IMG/VR virus record: IMGVR_UViG_3300047455_000125
Coordinates: 1-38,419 of that record
Length of the DNA: 38,419 nt
Origin: a virus
Direction: 5' to 3' (one strand)
Shown: in pieces, positions 16,596-25,175 of the stretch
Numbering within the stretch: position 1 is the stretch's first letter
Layout: each line of letters begins with the position of its first letter
Position numbers and translations under genes: made by a program
Notes under the pieces: model-generated
What the model was told of the DNA's origin: nothing
Seen by the model: the letters and a program-made list of their open reading frames with translations, nothing else
Database searches by the model: none

Positions 16596-18173
16596 ATGGC
16601 ATATACAATAGATACATATAGTAACAGTAGATCATGGAAAATTGAAGATGGTACTGTTGATCAGACTACTGATTTAAAATTAGTAGGTAAGAATTACGCA
16701 GGTTACGGTGAAATACAAAACGAAAACATGGTATTTTTGCTGGAAAACTTTGCAGGGCAAACTGAACCGCCAAGAAAGATTTCTGGGCAAATTTGGTTTG
16801 ATACTGGTAACAGTAAATTAAAATTTTATGACGGCATTAAATGGCGCACAACAGGTGGCGCCGAAGTTAGTTCTACAGTTCCAACAGGCCTTAAAGAAGG
16901 CGATTTTTGGTGGGATCAAGACAATGAACAACTTTACACATATAATGGCGGTGATTTTGTACTTATCGGACCCCAGAGTGCAGGATCAGGCCAAACACAG
17001 ATTGTAAGCCGTTCAGTTCGCGACAATACAGGATCAAGCAGAGGTATTATTACTGCCGTTGTAAATGACGAAGTTATATTTACAATAAGTTCGCAAGATT
17101 TTACTATTGATAGTGCAGATGTTGATTCAAATATCTTAGGCTTTGACAGAATACGTCAAGGTATTACCCTAAAGAATACACTAAACGGAAGCGGTGGCGT
17201 TACATCGGGCGATTGGAGACTAGTAGGAACAGCTACTAACTCAGAAAAATTAGGCGGATTATCATCTACATCTTATGTATTAAAAACAGATGCTAACTTT
17301 AGTCAATTAGCTCGCTTCTCAGACTTAGGTATTGCGATTGGCGATTCTAATGATTTAAAAATTAAACAAGAAATTATTACTGGCAACGGTACACAAGTAG
17401 AACGTCCGATAATTGCAAACGAAACAGGCGGATCTATTGCGTTTAAAGCTAAAAATAACTCAGGCGTTGTTGTTAACTCTTTACAAGTATTGTCTACCGC
17501 AGTTATTCCTGGCTACGTTAATGGTACAGAAACACAAAATAAGCCAACAGCAACACTTACAACCATGGGAACAGAACAATATCCATGGGAGACAATGTTT
17601 GCAAAAGAATACGTAGGTTTAGGTGTTGCAGCAACTGGCTTAGTATTAGCCGATGATGTTGATGCATATGTGTTTGATTTTACTAATGGTACTGAACCAC
17701 CAGCTAGCTTGTTAAGAAAACCAAGTAAGGCTGCATCTCCAAACACTGTAGTTGTAAGAGATCAGAATAGTGACATTTATGCAAACTATTTTCAAGGTAT
17801 TGCAACTGAAGCATTATATGCTGACCTTGCAGAAAAGTATACTACAGATGAAGAATATCCAGTTGGTACAGTAATGGCAATTGGTCAAGACGAAGCAGAA
17901 GCAACTAAAGCAATGCGTGATACTATTGCAATTGGCGTTATATCAACTGCACCTGCATATCTAATGAATAAAGACTGTGACGGGCAAGCAATCGGCTTAA
18001 AAGGCCGTGTTCCTGTAAGAGTTATTCGTCCAGTTAGAAAAGGTCAAGCAGTATATGTTGATGATAACGGATGTGCAAGCACAATGATTAATGGTGGCTG
18101 CTTAGTAGGTATAGCACTTGAAACTAATCAAGACGATGACGAAAAATTAGTCGAGTGTGTATTGAAAGTATAA
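16596..18173 (+). CDS. Tail fibre protein, third member, with an autoprocessing-like C-terminal domain
   Basis: The protein has 525 residues. Residues 1-130 repeat the family domain (LVGKNYAGYGEIQNENMVF, LLENFAG, GQIWFDT, VLIGPQ). The C-terminal 120 residues begin YADLAEKYTTDEEYPVGTVM and continue through IAIGVIS, GRVPVRVIRPVRKGQAVYV and GIALET. This pattern resembles the C-terminal domains of many phage fibres and is similar in outline to Peptidase_G2-type intramolecular processing or chaperone domains; I did not identify a catalytic residue. The gene has its own late-promoter-like octamer and AGGGG at 16584-16588 (spacer 7). The 18 bases around its start are identical to those around the start at 12537. 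Confidence 0.8.
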   Translation: MAYTIDTYSNSRSWKIEDGTVDQTTDLKLVGKNYAGYGEIQNENMVFLLENFAGQTEPPRKISGQIWFDTGNSKLKFYDGIKWRTTGGAEVSSTVPTGLKEGDFWWDQDNEQLYTYNGGDFVLIGPQSAGSGQTQIVSRSVRDNTGSSRGIITAVVNDEVIFTISSQDFTIDSADVDSNILGFDRIRQGITLKNTLNGSGGVTSGDWRLVGTATNSEKLGGLSSTSYVLKTDANFSQLARFSDLGIAIGDSNDLKIKQEIITGNGTQVERPIIANETGGSIAFKAKNNSGVVVNSLQVLSTAVIPGYVNGTETQNKPTATLTTMGTEQYPWETMFAKEYVGLGVAATGLVLADDVDAYVFDFTNGTEPPASLLRKPSKAASPNTVVVRDQNSDIYANYFQGIATEALYADLAEKYTTDEEYPVGTVMAIGQDEAEATKAMRDTIAIGVISTAPAYLMNKDCDGQAIGLKGRVPVRVIRPVRKGQAVYVDDNGCASTMINGGCLVGIALETNQDDDEKLVECVLKV

Positions 18174-18176
18174 ATA
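18169..18176 (+). promoter_or_regulatory. Candidate T4-type late promoter (TATAAATA, exact)
   Basis: This is an exact match to the T4 late-promoter octamer, overlapping the TAA stop of the upstream fibre gene. It ends 28 bases before the ATG at 18205 and is followed by AGGAAG at 18191-18196. It is the best of the three late-type sites here and probably drives the paralogous pair at 18205 and 19138. Confidence 0.6.
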
Positions 18177-18204
18177 TAGTAGCACTTAATAGGAAGAAGA
18201 TAAC

Positions 18205-19134
18205 ATGCCAGATTTAGTACGTGGACCCAACGATCCAAACGGAGCGTCTAAAATTACAGCAGCTAATTATAACGATTTGCAAAAAACAGTTGCGGATATT
18301 TTAGGCGATGGGTTCGCAGATACCGGATATGGACAAGAACTAGTTAGCACACCATTATTAGCAAGCGATATTGTTAGAGCAGAGCATATGAATTTGCTCA
18401 GAGATGACATTAACAGAATACAAGTTCACCAAACTGGTAGTCTTAGTTCGTTATTAGAATTAACACCAGGTGAAAAAGTTAGTGCTAATGATATTAATGG
18501 TGTAGTTGATAAAGGGTTTAATCAATTTGTTGCTGTTGTTAATATTTTAGAAGCAAATAAAGCTGTAGTTGACGGAACTCAAGTAACACTAGAAACTGCA
18601 ACTACTAGTACACGTTTTGCAGCGTGGAACGGTAAAGTAGTACATAGTTTTACAGCTACCTTTGATGATGCAGATCATAGACGTGCATTCTTTAATGCAG
18701 GCGGACAAATACATATGAGCGCAACAATTGAAGGTGATAATACTGCTAAAGGCGCTGACTGGAATACTATATTAACAAATATGGGAACAATTAAGTTTAG
18801 TGCTACTACTACTGAAAAAACTGGTAGTGCTGGATTGCTACAACCTATCGGAAATAACGACTTAACAACAAGTTATCAAAAAATATTCGAACGTAGAGGT
18901 CAAGCAGATTATTATGCAGAAAATAGATTCTTTATGTATGCTAAAGAAACTAGCAATCGAGCAATTCAGTTCAGCATTGAATTTGAAGATAACGATGTAG
19001 GTGATCCTAATGATGACGAACTTATCCGCGGAACTCTAACTAGCGTTGTTAAACAATTAAGACCTACTGGATCATATGTAAGTGTTAAATCTCCTGCCTA
19101 TAGTACACAATCAGACATATCTGAAGGAGATTAA
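18205..19134 (+). CDS. Phage structural protein, first of a tandem paralogous pair
   Basis: The protein has 309 residues. The N-terminal third carries ITAANYNDLQKTVADILG, GDGFADTGYGQ, and then LRDDINRIQVHQTG, a pattern shared with the next gene. The second half has DHRRAFFNAGGQIHMSATIEG, DWNTILTNMG, TSYQKIFERRGQADYYAEN and a Glu/Asp-rich FEFEDND-like strand, again matching the downstream paralogue block for block. It has no membrane segment or enzyme motif. Its position after the fibres and a late promoter suggests a virion or fibre accessory component; the precise role is unknown. The start is set by AGGAAG at 18191-18196. Confidence 0.65.
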   Translation: MPDLVRGPNDPNGASKITAANYNDLQKTVADILGDGFADTGYGQELVSTPLLASDIVRAEHMNLLRDDINRIQVHQTGSLSSLLELTPGEKVSANDINGVVDKGFNQFVAVVNILEANKAVVDGTQVTLETATTSTRFAAWNGKVVHSFTATFDDADHRRAFFNAGGQIHMSATIEGDNTAKGADWNTILTNMGTIKFSATTTEKTGSAGLLQPIGNNDLTTSYQKIFERRGQADYYAENRFFMYAKETSNRAIQFSIEFEDNDVGDPNDDELIRGTLTSVVKQLRPTGSYVSVKSPAYSTQSDISEGD

Positions 19135-19137
19135 TTT

Positions 19138-20241
19138 ATGGCAGTATCAGTTGGCGATTTAGTCGATAACACCGATTACACAGGGTTAGTTGACAGAGTA
19201 AACGCTGTCTTAGGCAACGGGTCGGGTCAAATAGGATACGGACAAGTTGTTAATTCTGCTCAAAGCTATAAAAGCATAACTTCAACTAATACAATTTCAC
19301 CTGCAGAATGGAATTCGTTAAGAACTGACATTAATAAGTGTACAGTTCATCAGACTGGTGCTAATTCTGGCATTAGTACTATTGCTTCTACACATATTAT
19401 TGGCGCAAATGCTACTGGAACTACTGTTACTAGAGTTTCAGGAGATACCTTTAGTATTGTTTCTCCTGACAATGATGAAGGATTTAACGATTTTGATACA
19501 TCAGTTGGACTATTAGAAAGTAGATCAGGACAGATTGCAGCAGGCCAATTTGATTTAACAACTGGTAGAGTTTTCGGAAACTCGGGTAGAACAACACAAT
19601 GGGGTGTTAATACTATTAACCCTATGATATTTACTGAACTGGTTGTAGAATTCGAAGGCGGATATAGTACAACAGATTCTAGTGGAAACAGTTACCAAGC
19701 AACTGGACCGGATCATCGTAGACATTTTTTTAATGCTGGTGGTGAAATCCGTTTAAGTGCAACACTTAGCGGTTCTACAGAAAAGGATACAGACTGGGGA
19801 ACAATGCTAGGCAATATGGGACAAGTTGTATTTGGAAAAAACGGAACATACTTGTCAACAGGCGGATCAGGAAGAGCTAGAGATGGTAACACTGATGTTG
19901 ATGGCGCAGGCGGCATTGAAAGTGCGTTAGGTAACTATCAGTTAAGTACAGGATATCAAATCATATTTCAAAAGAATGGATCACAAGCAGAATATGCAGA
20001 AAACTATGTTGTGATTTATGCTAAAAGAAATAGTGCAAACACTAGAATTACGTTCTTATTTGAGTTTCACGATATCGACTCTGGAGACCAAACAGGTATT
20101 GGACCTAAAGTTGACGAACCTGTATTTCAAAACGGCGGCAGTATGCAAGCAGGAATAGATTTAAAACGTCCCAACGATGCGGCTGCTGTAAATATCCCAG
20201 AACCATTATTTGAAGTAGTAACTGAACTTCGTCTCACATAA
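19138..20241 (+). CDS. Phage structural protein, second of a tandem paralogous pair
   Basis: This 367-residue paralogue of the preceding protein shares GYGQVVNSAQ, LRTDINKCTVHQTG, DHRRHFFNAGGEIRLSATLSG, DWGTMLGNMGQVVF, TGYQIIFQKNGSQAEYAEN and the FEFHDID strand. It is about 58 residues longer through insertions after HQTGANSG and around a Gly-rich loop (GGSGRARDGNTDVDGAGG). The pair probably arose by tandem duplication followed by divergence. AAGGAGA at 19124-19130 sits 7 bases before the ATG, just inside the end of the upstream gene. This is the last gene of the structural block; the next gene has its own sigma70-type promoter. The function is inferred from context only. Confidence 0.65.
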   Translation: MAVSVGDLVDNTDYTGLVDRVNAVLGNGSGQIGYGQVVNSAQSYKSITSTNTISPAEWNSLRTDINKCTVHQTGANSGISTIASTHIIGANATGTTVTRVSGDTFSIVSPDNDEGFNDFDTSVGLLESRSGQIAAGQFDLTTGRVFGNSGRTTQWGVNTINPMIFTELVVEFEGGYSTTDSSGNSYQATGPDHRRHFFNAGGEIRLSATLSGSTEKDTDWGTMLGNMGQVVFGKNGTYLSTGGSGRARDGNTDVDGAGGIESALGNYQLSTGYQIIFQKNGSQAEYAENYVVIYAKRNSANTRITFLFEFHDIDSGDQTGIGPKVDEPVFQNGGSMQAGIDLKRPNDAAAVNIPEPLFEVVTELRLT

Positions 20242-20244
20242 CAC

Positions 20245-20273
20245 TTGACAAATTCCCTAGATGACTATATACT
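20245..20273 (+). promoter_or_regulatory. Near-consensus sigma70 promoter for the accessory operon
   Basis: TTGACA at 20245-20250 and TATACT at 20268-20273 are separated by 17 bases, the optimal spacing. Transcription would start near 20280, leaving a short leader with GGAGG at 20286-20290 before the ATG at 20296. Such host-type promoters are used for early transcription in T4-like phages, in contrast to the late octamers of the virion genes upstream. Confidence 0.75.
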
Positions 20274-20285
20274 ACTAATATAGTC
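20263..20285. promoter_or_regulatory. Perfect inverted repeat over the -10 element and start site: possible operator
   Basis: GACTATAT (20263-20270) and ATATAGTC (20278-20285) are exact reverse complements separated by a 7-base loop. The repeat covers the -10 element and the predicted start, where a repressor would block RNA polymerase. An RNA hairpin is less likely because transcription should begin inside or after the loop. Confidence 0.5.
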
Positions 20286-20295
20286 GGAGGAATTT

Positions 20296-20643
20296 ATGGA
20301 CGAACGCTTAGAAAAAGCATTAGAGTTTTCAAACTACATGGTTACATTAAATAATCAACGTAGGGTTATTCACGAACAATTCTTAGAAAGCTGTGTACAT
20401 TATCTTAACGGTGGTAAGTTTTCAGTTAACAAAGATCTTATAACATTTTGCCATACCTTAATTAATAGTGATCAAACTAGTGCAGTTATTATTGATGATA
20501 ACAATACTCCAGTTAATGTAGAAGACCTACAGCAATTTTTAGATGATATCTTAAATATTTACTTTACAACGTCATACGAATATTTAGACAAGTATAATGA
20601 AATTAAAAAGAACAGAACAGTTAAAGGTCTTGTTGATCTATGA
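20296..20643 (+). CDS. Small conserved phage protein of unknown function, 115 aa
   Basis: The product is acidic and predicted to be largely helical. It begins MDERLEKALEFSNYMVTLNN and ends KKNRTVKGLVDL, with a central stretch VIIDDNNTPVNVEDLQQFLD. I recall similar small proteins from T4-like phages of aquatic bacteria but know no function for them. There is no Cys pair, membrane segment or nucleic-acid-binding motif to suggest one. It is the first gene of the accessory operon, with GGAGG at 20286-20290 and a 5-base spacer, and its stop overlaps the next start as ATGA, so it is translationally coupled to the first glycosyltransferase. It is not Gly-rich and has no obvious leader-core shape, so a precursor-peptide role is unlikely. 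Confidence 0.7.
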   Translation: MDERLEKALEFSNYMVTLNNQRRVIHEQFLESCVHYLNGGKFSVNKDLITFCHTLINSDQTSAVIIDDNNTPVNVEDLQQFLDDILNIYFTTSYEYLDKYNEIKKNRTVKGLVDL

Positions 20644-21500
20644 GCAAAGGTGTTTTACTCTTTGCACAAAATAATCATTCAGTTGATTACATTAAACAAG
20701 CAATTTTTTGTGCAAAAAAAATTAAAAAACATTTAAACCTTCCTGTGGCTCTTGCTACAGACAACTCTGATTATCTTAAAACTAATTTTCCGTATTACGA
20801 AAAATACATTGAACATGTAATAGAGCTAGACTGGTACGAATGTTCTCAAAAAAGAACGTATCGTGACGGAACAATGAGTAAGCGTGATCTTGAATGGCGC
20901 AATCACGATCGTGCTACAGCATATGATATTACACCGTTTGACGAAACTATTGTAATGGATACTGATTTTATTATTGGTAATGATATATTGTTAAATGCAT
21001 TTAACACAGATCAAGATTTTTTAATATTTAGGCATATTACAGATCTAAATATGGATAGACCTGATGAATATCGATTTAATAAGATTAGCGATAGAAGCGT
21101 AGATATGTATTGGGCTACAGTTTTTTATTTTAAAAAGACAGAAAGTATGAAATTATTTTTTGATCTTATAACACATATTAAACAAAACTGGAACTTTTAT
21201 AGACTTACATATCAAATTGCTAATAAAACTTATAGGAATGATTTTGCATTTAGTATAGCAATTCATATATTAAACGGATTTCAGAGAACCAATTGGCCTA
21301 AAACATTGCCAGGCAGACTATGGTTTACTAGTGACGCAGATGTATTAATTAAAATGGATAATGAAAGTTATACATTTCTATTAGATAAGAAACACTGGGT
21401 AGGACATTATCACGTAGGAACAGTAAAAGATGTAAACATTCATATTATGAATAAATTTGCATTAGATAGATTTATAAACGAGGACTTAGTTAATGAATAA
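20640..21500 (+). CDS. Putative GT-A-type glycosyltransferase, 286 aa
   Basis: This is predicted to transfer a sugar from a nucleotide donor in the cytoplasm. The N terminus, GVLLFAQNNHSVDYIKQA, is the first beta-alpha unit of a nucleotide-diphospho-sugar transferase fold. An aspartate pair TIVMDTDFI at residues 107-109 fits the DxD metal and nucleotide-sugar site. The C-terminal GHYHVG around residue 254 may provide the second metal ligand, as HxxG-type histidines do in GT8-like enzymes. The next gene is a diverged tandem paralogue with the same opening (LLAQNN, DY.RQA). Its ATG overlaps the previous stop. Family-level function is plausible; donor and acceptor are unknown. Confidence 0.65.
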   Translation: MSKGVLLFAQNNHSVDYIKQAIFCAKKIKKHLNLPVALATDNSDYLKTNFPYYEKYIEHVIELDWYECSQKRTYRDGTMSKRDLEWRNHDRATAYDITPFDETIVMDTDFIIGNDILLNAFNTDQDFLIFRHITDLNMDRPDEYRFNKISDRSVDMYWATVFYFKKTESMKLFFDLITHIKQNWNFYRLTYQIANKTYRNDFAFSIAIHILNGFQRTNWPKTLPGRLWFTSDADVLIKMDNESYTFLLDKKHWVGHYHVGTVKDVNIHIMNKFALDRFINEDLVNE

Positions 21501-22335
21501 AGGTTTTTGTTTACTTGCACAAAATAATTCTAAAACAGATTATGTCCGCCAAGCATATGCACTTGCACTAAGTTTACACTTGTATAATAACGATCAAAAA
21601 ATTAGTTTAATTACTAATGATATTGTGCCCAAAGAATGGCAAAGCGTGTTTGATCAAATCATTCCTATTCCGTGGACTGATAGTGCAGAAGACAGCGAAT
21701 GGAAGATCGAAAATCGCTGGAAAGTATATCATGCTAGTCCGTATGATGAAACTATTGTATTAGAAGCTGATATGTTAATTACTAGTGATATAACGCATTG
21801 GTGGGATGAATTAAGCAAACAAGATTTATTCTTTGTAAGCAATGTTAGAACTTATAGAGACGAAGTAATAACTAATAGATTTTATAGAAAAACTTTTGAT
21901 GCTAATGAATTGCCTAATTTATATAGTGCATTGCATTACTTTAAAAAAGGTGATACTGCAAAAGAATTTTATAATCTTCTTGAAATTATTGTAAACAACT
22001 GGGCATTATTTTATTCTAAGTATGCTCCTAATGAATATCAGAAATGGTGTAGCATTGATTTATCTGCTGCTATTGCAAGTAAAATATTAGGTAATGAGCG
22101 TGATATAACTAATCCTAACAGTTTTATTACGTTTACACATATGAAGCCATTAATACAGGGTTGGTATAATAAACCTGAAAAGTGGACGTCTGTCCTTGGA
22201 AAATATTTTACTGATGAACACAATTTGTTTTTAGGAAATTATTTACAAACTAGAGTATTGCATTATGTAGAAGATAGTTTTTTAACTGACGAATTAATAG
22301 AGAAATTAGAAAATGGAAAAACACTTTTATATTAA
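21493..22335 (+). CDS. Putative GT-A-type glycosyltransferase, paralogue of the preceding gene, 280 aa
   Basis: It has the same fold as its neighbour: GFCLLAQNNSKTDYVRQA at the N terminus and YDETIVLEADMLI at residues 84-95. Here the first Asp of DxD is Glu (E91-A-D93), a conservative change that may still bind metal or may alter donor choice. HYFKKGDTAKEFYNLL parallels the FYFKKTESMKLFF stretch of the paralogue. It overlaps the upstream gene by 8 bases and its own end overlaps the next gene by 23 bases. CGAGGA lies just upstream of the ATG. The EAD variant is the main reason for caution over catalysis. Confidence 0.6.
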   Translation: MNKGFCLLAQNNSKTDYVRQAYALALSLHLYNNDQKISLITNDIVPKEWQSVFDQIIPIPWTDSAEDSEWKIENRWKVYHASPYDETIVLEADMLITSDITHWWDELSKQDLFFVSNVRTYRDEVITNRFYRKTFDANELPNLYSALHYFKKGDTAKEFYNLLEIIVNNWALFYSKYAPNEYQKWCSIDLSAAIASKILGNERDITNPNSFITFTHMKPLIQGWYNKPEKWTSVLGKYFTDEHNLFLGNYLQTRVLHYVEDSFLTDELIEKLENGKTLLY

Positions 22336-22891
22336 CTTTCGAGAAGAAACTGGTGAAATATGGAAGCTAACAAATGAGTTAGATACTTCGACACCATATG
22401 TTGAAATTGATCGTGAAATGATGTTAGACTTTGCAGAAGAGCGAAAAAAGATGGATGACTATGTAGTTGTCCCATCTAGCGATAAAACATTAAAATACGA
22501 AGTTAAATTTAAACACAAAGATTTAGCAGAATTCGATGTTGATAAAAGTGTACACAGATTACCAGTAATTACAACAGTTGATACAAATAATGCATTTTTA
22601 ATTAAACAAAATTTAACAACAGGAAGTTGGACAGTAAGTTTAACTTTAGAACTTAGAGAGTTATTATCAAGTACATTATATTATAAAGATAAAAGTCAGG
22701 TAATTTACATTACGCAAAAAGATAATCCTGCGGTATTATTAGACACACTTGATATTAAGATGTACAACATATTATATTCAGATAGCTTTGAATTAACTAC
22801 ACAAGATATAAAGGTTGCAAAAAACCCTAATGTGAGTTTATACTGTGGTAAAGCATTTGAGAATTATTTTCATATTCAGGAGACAGCATGA
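22313..22891 (+). CDS. Hypothetical protein, 192 aa
   Basis: I do not recognise a function. The protein is rich in Lys, Asp and Thr and looks beta-rich, opening with HFYINFREETGEIWKLTNEL and ending with GKAFENYFHIQETA; the central part alternates hydrophobic strands and turns (SWTVSLTLELRELL). There is no membrane segment, signal peptide, Cys cluster or nucleotide-binding motif. The opening resembles small uncharacterised proteins of T4-like phages. The start lies within the end of the upstream glycosyltransferase gene and has only a weak GAGA-type ribosome site, so coupled translation is likely. AGGAG at its end serves the next gene. Confidence 0.6.
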   Translation: MEKHFYINFREETGEIWKLTNELDTSTPYVEIDREMMLDFAEERKKMDDYVVVPSSDKTLKYEVKFKHKDLAEFDVDKSVHRLPVITTVDTNNAFLIKQNLTTGSWTVSLTLELRELLSSTLYYKDKSQVIYITQKDNPAVLLDTLDIKMYNILYSDSFELTTQDIKVAKNPNVSLYCGKAFENYFHIQETA

Positions 22892-23796
22892 GCACTATTA
22901 AAGTAGTTGACCAGGATATTATTTTCTTGTCGTACGATGAACCTAACGCTGAAAAGAACTATGCAGACCTGTGTGCTAAAGTGCCGTGGGCTAAACGTGT
23001 ACACGGAGTCGAAGGTAGCGATGCTGCACACAAAGCATGTGCCGATCTAAGTGAAACAGAATATTTTGTAACTGTAGATGCTGACAATATTGTCGATCCA
23101 GAATTTTTAAATCAAGAAGTTGATTATGAAAGTTTAGGTCTGACTGCAAATCATGTGTTTAGTTGGTGCGGAAAGATTCATGTCAACGGATTAATGTATG
23201 GCAATGGTGGTCTTAAAATGTGGACACGTAAGTTTGTACACAGTATGAAGACACATGAGAACAGTGAGGACGGCGATGAGCGAGGAAAAGTTGAATTCTG
23301 CTTCGACGACAAGTATTACCAGTTTAACGAGAACTACAGCGTATCTTATACTAATGCGACACCTTGGCAGGCTTGGCGGGCTGGCTTTAGGGAAGGCGTT
23401 AAAATGAGCTTAGATAGAGGAGCTAAAGTATCTGACTTGCGTAAAGTGTGGTGGCAAAACTATCAACGATTGCTTATTTGGAGTCAAGTAGGTGCAGATG
23501 TAGAAAACGGTCTTTGGAGTGTATTAGGTGCTCGTCAAGGGTGTTATATGACAAACTGTACAGATTGGGATTATGCTAATGTACGCGACTTCGAATGGTT
23601 AAACAATTTTTGGGAAAACGAAGTTAGAAGTAGTATTGACAGCGAACACGAAGTATATGATGAATGCGAACGTCTAGGACTTGAAATCCTTAAAGGTACA
23701 GGTGTAGATATTGACGTTGCTCCATTAAGTGCAGGTCAGAGTAAGTTTTTTAAGACAGTATATCAAAATACTCCAAGGATTATTAGATCTCGATGA
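22888..23796 (+). CDS. Glycosyltransferase-like protein, 302 aa
   Basis: The N terminus DIIFLSYDEPNAEKNY resembles the first strand and loop of GT-A glycosyltransferases, and TVDADNIVDPEF at residues 62-73 gives a DAD (64-66) metal and donor site. A second copy of this family is encoded at 32751, sharing KR..GV.G....H.A, VDAD, NGLMYGNGGLKM-like (NDLVYGYGGVKLL) and RDFEWLNNF-like blocks. This copy extends about 60 residues beyond the point where the other ends. AGGAG at 22878-22882 lies 5 bases from the ATG, which overlaps the upstream stop as ATGA. It is immediately followed, with an ATGA overlap, by a radical SAM gene, and the paralogue has a radical SAM gene in the same place. Confidence 0.6.
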   Translation: MSTIKVVDQDIIFLSYDEPNAEKNYADLCAKVPWAKRVHGVEGSDAAHKACADLSETEYFVTVDADNIVDPEFLNQEVDYESLGLTANHVFSWCGKIHVNGLMYGNGGLKMWTRKFVHSMKTHENSEDGDERGKVEFCFDDKYYQFNENYSVSYTNATPWQAWRAGFREGVKMSLDRGAKVSDLRKVWWQNYQRLLIWSQVGADVENGLWSVLGARQGCYMTNCTDWDYANVRDFEWLNNFWENEVRSSIDSEHEVYDECERLGLEILKGTGVDIDVAPLSAGQSKFFKTVYQNTPRIIRSR

Positions 23797-25175
23797 GCAA
23801 CGAACAGCGTATACAGATACTTGAAGAAAAACGTGAAAAAATTAACAATGTAAGTTGTAGTTTTTGTACAGCTAAATGGCTACAAACAACGTTAATGCTA
23901 CAAAACGGATATAATCATAGTTGCCATCATCCTGCACCACATAAAATACCTTTAGAAGAAATTGCAGCAGACCCTGCTGCATTGCATAATAGTAAGTTTA
24001 AAAAAGAACAACGAGCTAAAATGCTCGATGGTGAGCGTCCTAAAGAGTGTGACTACTGCTGGAATATTGAAGATTTAGACAAAAATTACTTTAGTGATAG
24101 ACATTACAAAACATCAGACACTTGGGCTTGGGACAGATTTGATGAAATTGCTACATGTGATCCTAATAAAAATGTATACCCGAGTTATTTAGAAGTTAGC
24201 TTTAGTAATGCATGTAATTTTGCGTGTGCTTATTGCTCACCTGAAATCAGTAGCAAATGGATGGAAGATGTAAAGCAACATGGTCCTTACCCTACTAAGC
24301 ATGGTGCTCATCATTTAGACTACTTGGAAAAAACAGGTAAGATGCCCTATAAGAATAGAGAGCATAACCCATATGTAGAAGCATTTTGGAAATGGTTCCC
24401 AGACGCACTTCCGCATTTAAAAGTATTGCGCATTACAGGCGGCGAGCCTACAATGTCAAAAGATACTTGGAAACTATTAGACTATCTATTAGAAAATCCT
24501 CAAAAAGGTTTAGATGTTGCTATTAATACTAATGCATGTGTTGAAAATAAACTTATAGATAAATTAATTGAAAAAGTTAATAAACTTGCACAAGTAGGAG
24601 TAAAGGTAGACATTTACACTAGCCTCGAAAGTACAGGTGCGCAAGCAGAATATGCAAGAGATGGGTTGCAATATGGCAAGTGGTTAATAACTGTAGATAG
24701 ATTATTAAAAGAAACAAACTCAACAGTTGCTATAATGACTACTATTAATATGTTAAGCCTACCTAGTTTTATTGATTTTATGATGCTAGTTATGGACTTT
24801 CGAAAAGAATATAATAAAACATTCGAAGTTAACAGAATTCCGTTAAGCGTAAACATAATGCGCTGGCCACCACATTTGCAATGTACACTATTAGATACAG
24901 ACTATCGTATAAAAACAGCAAACACTATTGAAAAAGTTTGCGAGCAATGGTTAAAGTATTACACTAAAGAAAAATATGCTAGGTTGTATCTAGAAGAGTT
25001 TGATCAGATAAAAAGATTTTGTGACTATTTAAGAACATCAGAACCAGCAATAGAGCATAGACAGGACTTTGTACGATACATACAAGCGTACGATAAAAGA
25101 AGACATAAAAACTTTGCGGACACATTTCCGCAATATGAACATTTAATAGAGGAATGGAATGCCAAAGAAGCCTGA
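23793..25175 (+). CDS. Radical SAM enzyme with N-terminal auxiliary-cluster domain, 460 aa
   Basis: The radical SAM core is clear: C141-x3-C145-x2-C148 (ACNFACAYC) binds the [4Fe-4S] cluster that cleaves S-adenosylmethionine, and GGEP is at 216-219. Before the core, residues 22-89 hold C22, C25, C44 and the pair C86/C89 (ECDYC), laid out like a SPASM or twitch auxiliary cluster but placed N-terminally. From memory, NCBI names a family of N-terminal twitch radical SAM proteins with this order. The C-terminal third (SVNIMRWPPHLQ, YDKRRHKNFADTFPQYEHL) matches the next gene. The substrate is unknown: enzymes with auxiliary clusters mostly act on peptides, some on sugars. The start overlaps the upstream stop (ATGA). 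Confidence 0.85.
   Translation: MSNEQRIQILEEKREKINNVSCSFCTAKWLQTTLMLQNGYNHSCHHPAPHKIPLEEIAADPAALHNSKFKKEQRAKMLDGERPKECDYCWNIEDLDKNYFSDRHYKTSDTWAWDRFDEIATCDPNKNVYPSYLEVSFSNACNFACAYCSPEISSKWMEDVKQHGPYPTKHGAHHLDYLEKTGKMPYKNREHNPYVEAFWKWFPDALPHLKVLRITGGEPTMSKDTWKLLDYLLENPQKGLDVAINTNACVENKLIDKLIEKVNKLAQVGVKVDIYTSLESTGAQAEYARDGLQYGKWLITVDRLLKETNSTVAIMTTINMLSLPSFIDFMMLVMDFRKEYNKTFEVNRIPLSVNIMRWPPHLQCTLLDTDYRIKTANTIEKVCEQWLKYYTKEKYARLYLEEFDQIKRFCDYLRTSEPAIEHRQDFVRYIQAYDKRRHKNFADTFPQYEHLIEEWNAKEA

Noticed and set aside
20242-20295. Search for a precursor peptide or small RNA in the gaps (also 16556-16595, 18174-18204, 32720-32750)
   Set aside because: Each gap is under 60 bases and is filled by promoter elements and ribosome sites; no peptide frame or structured RNA is evident.
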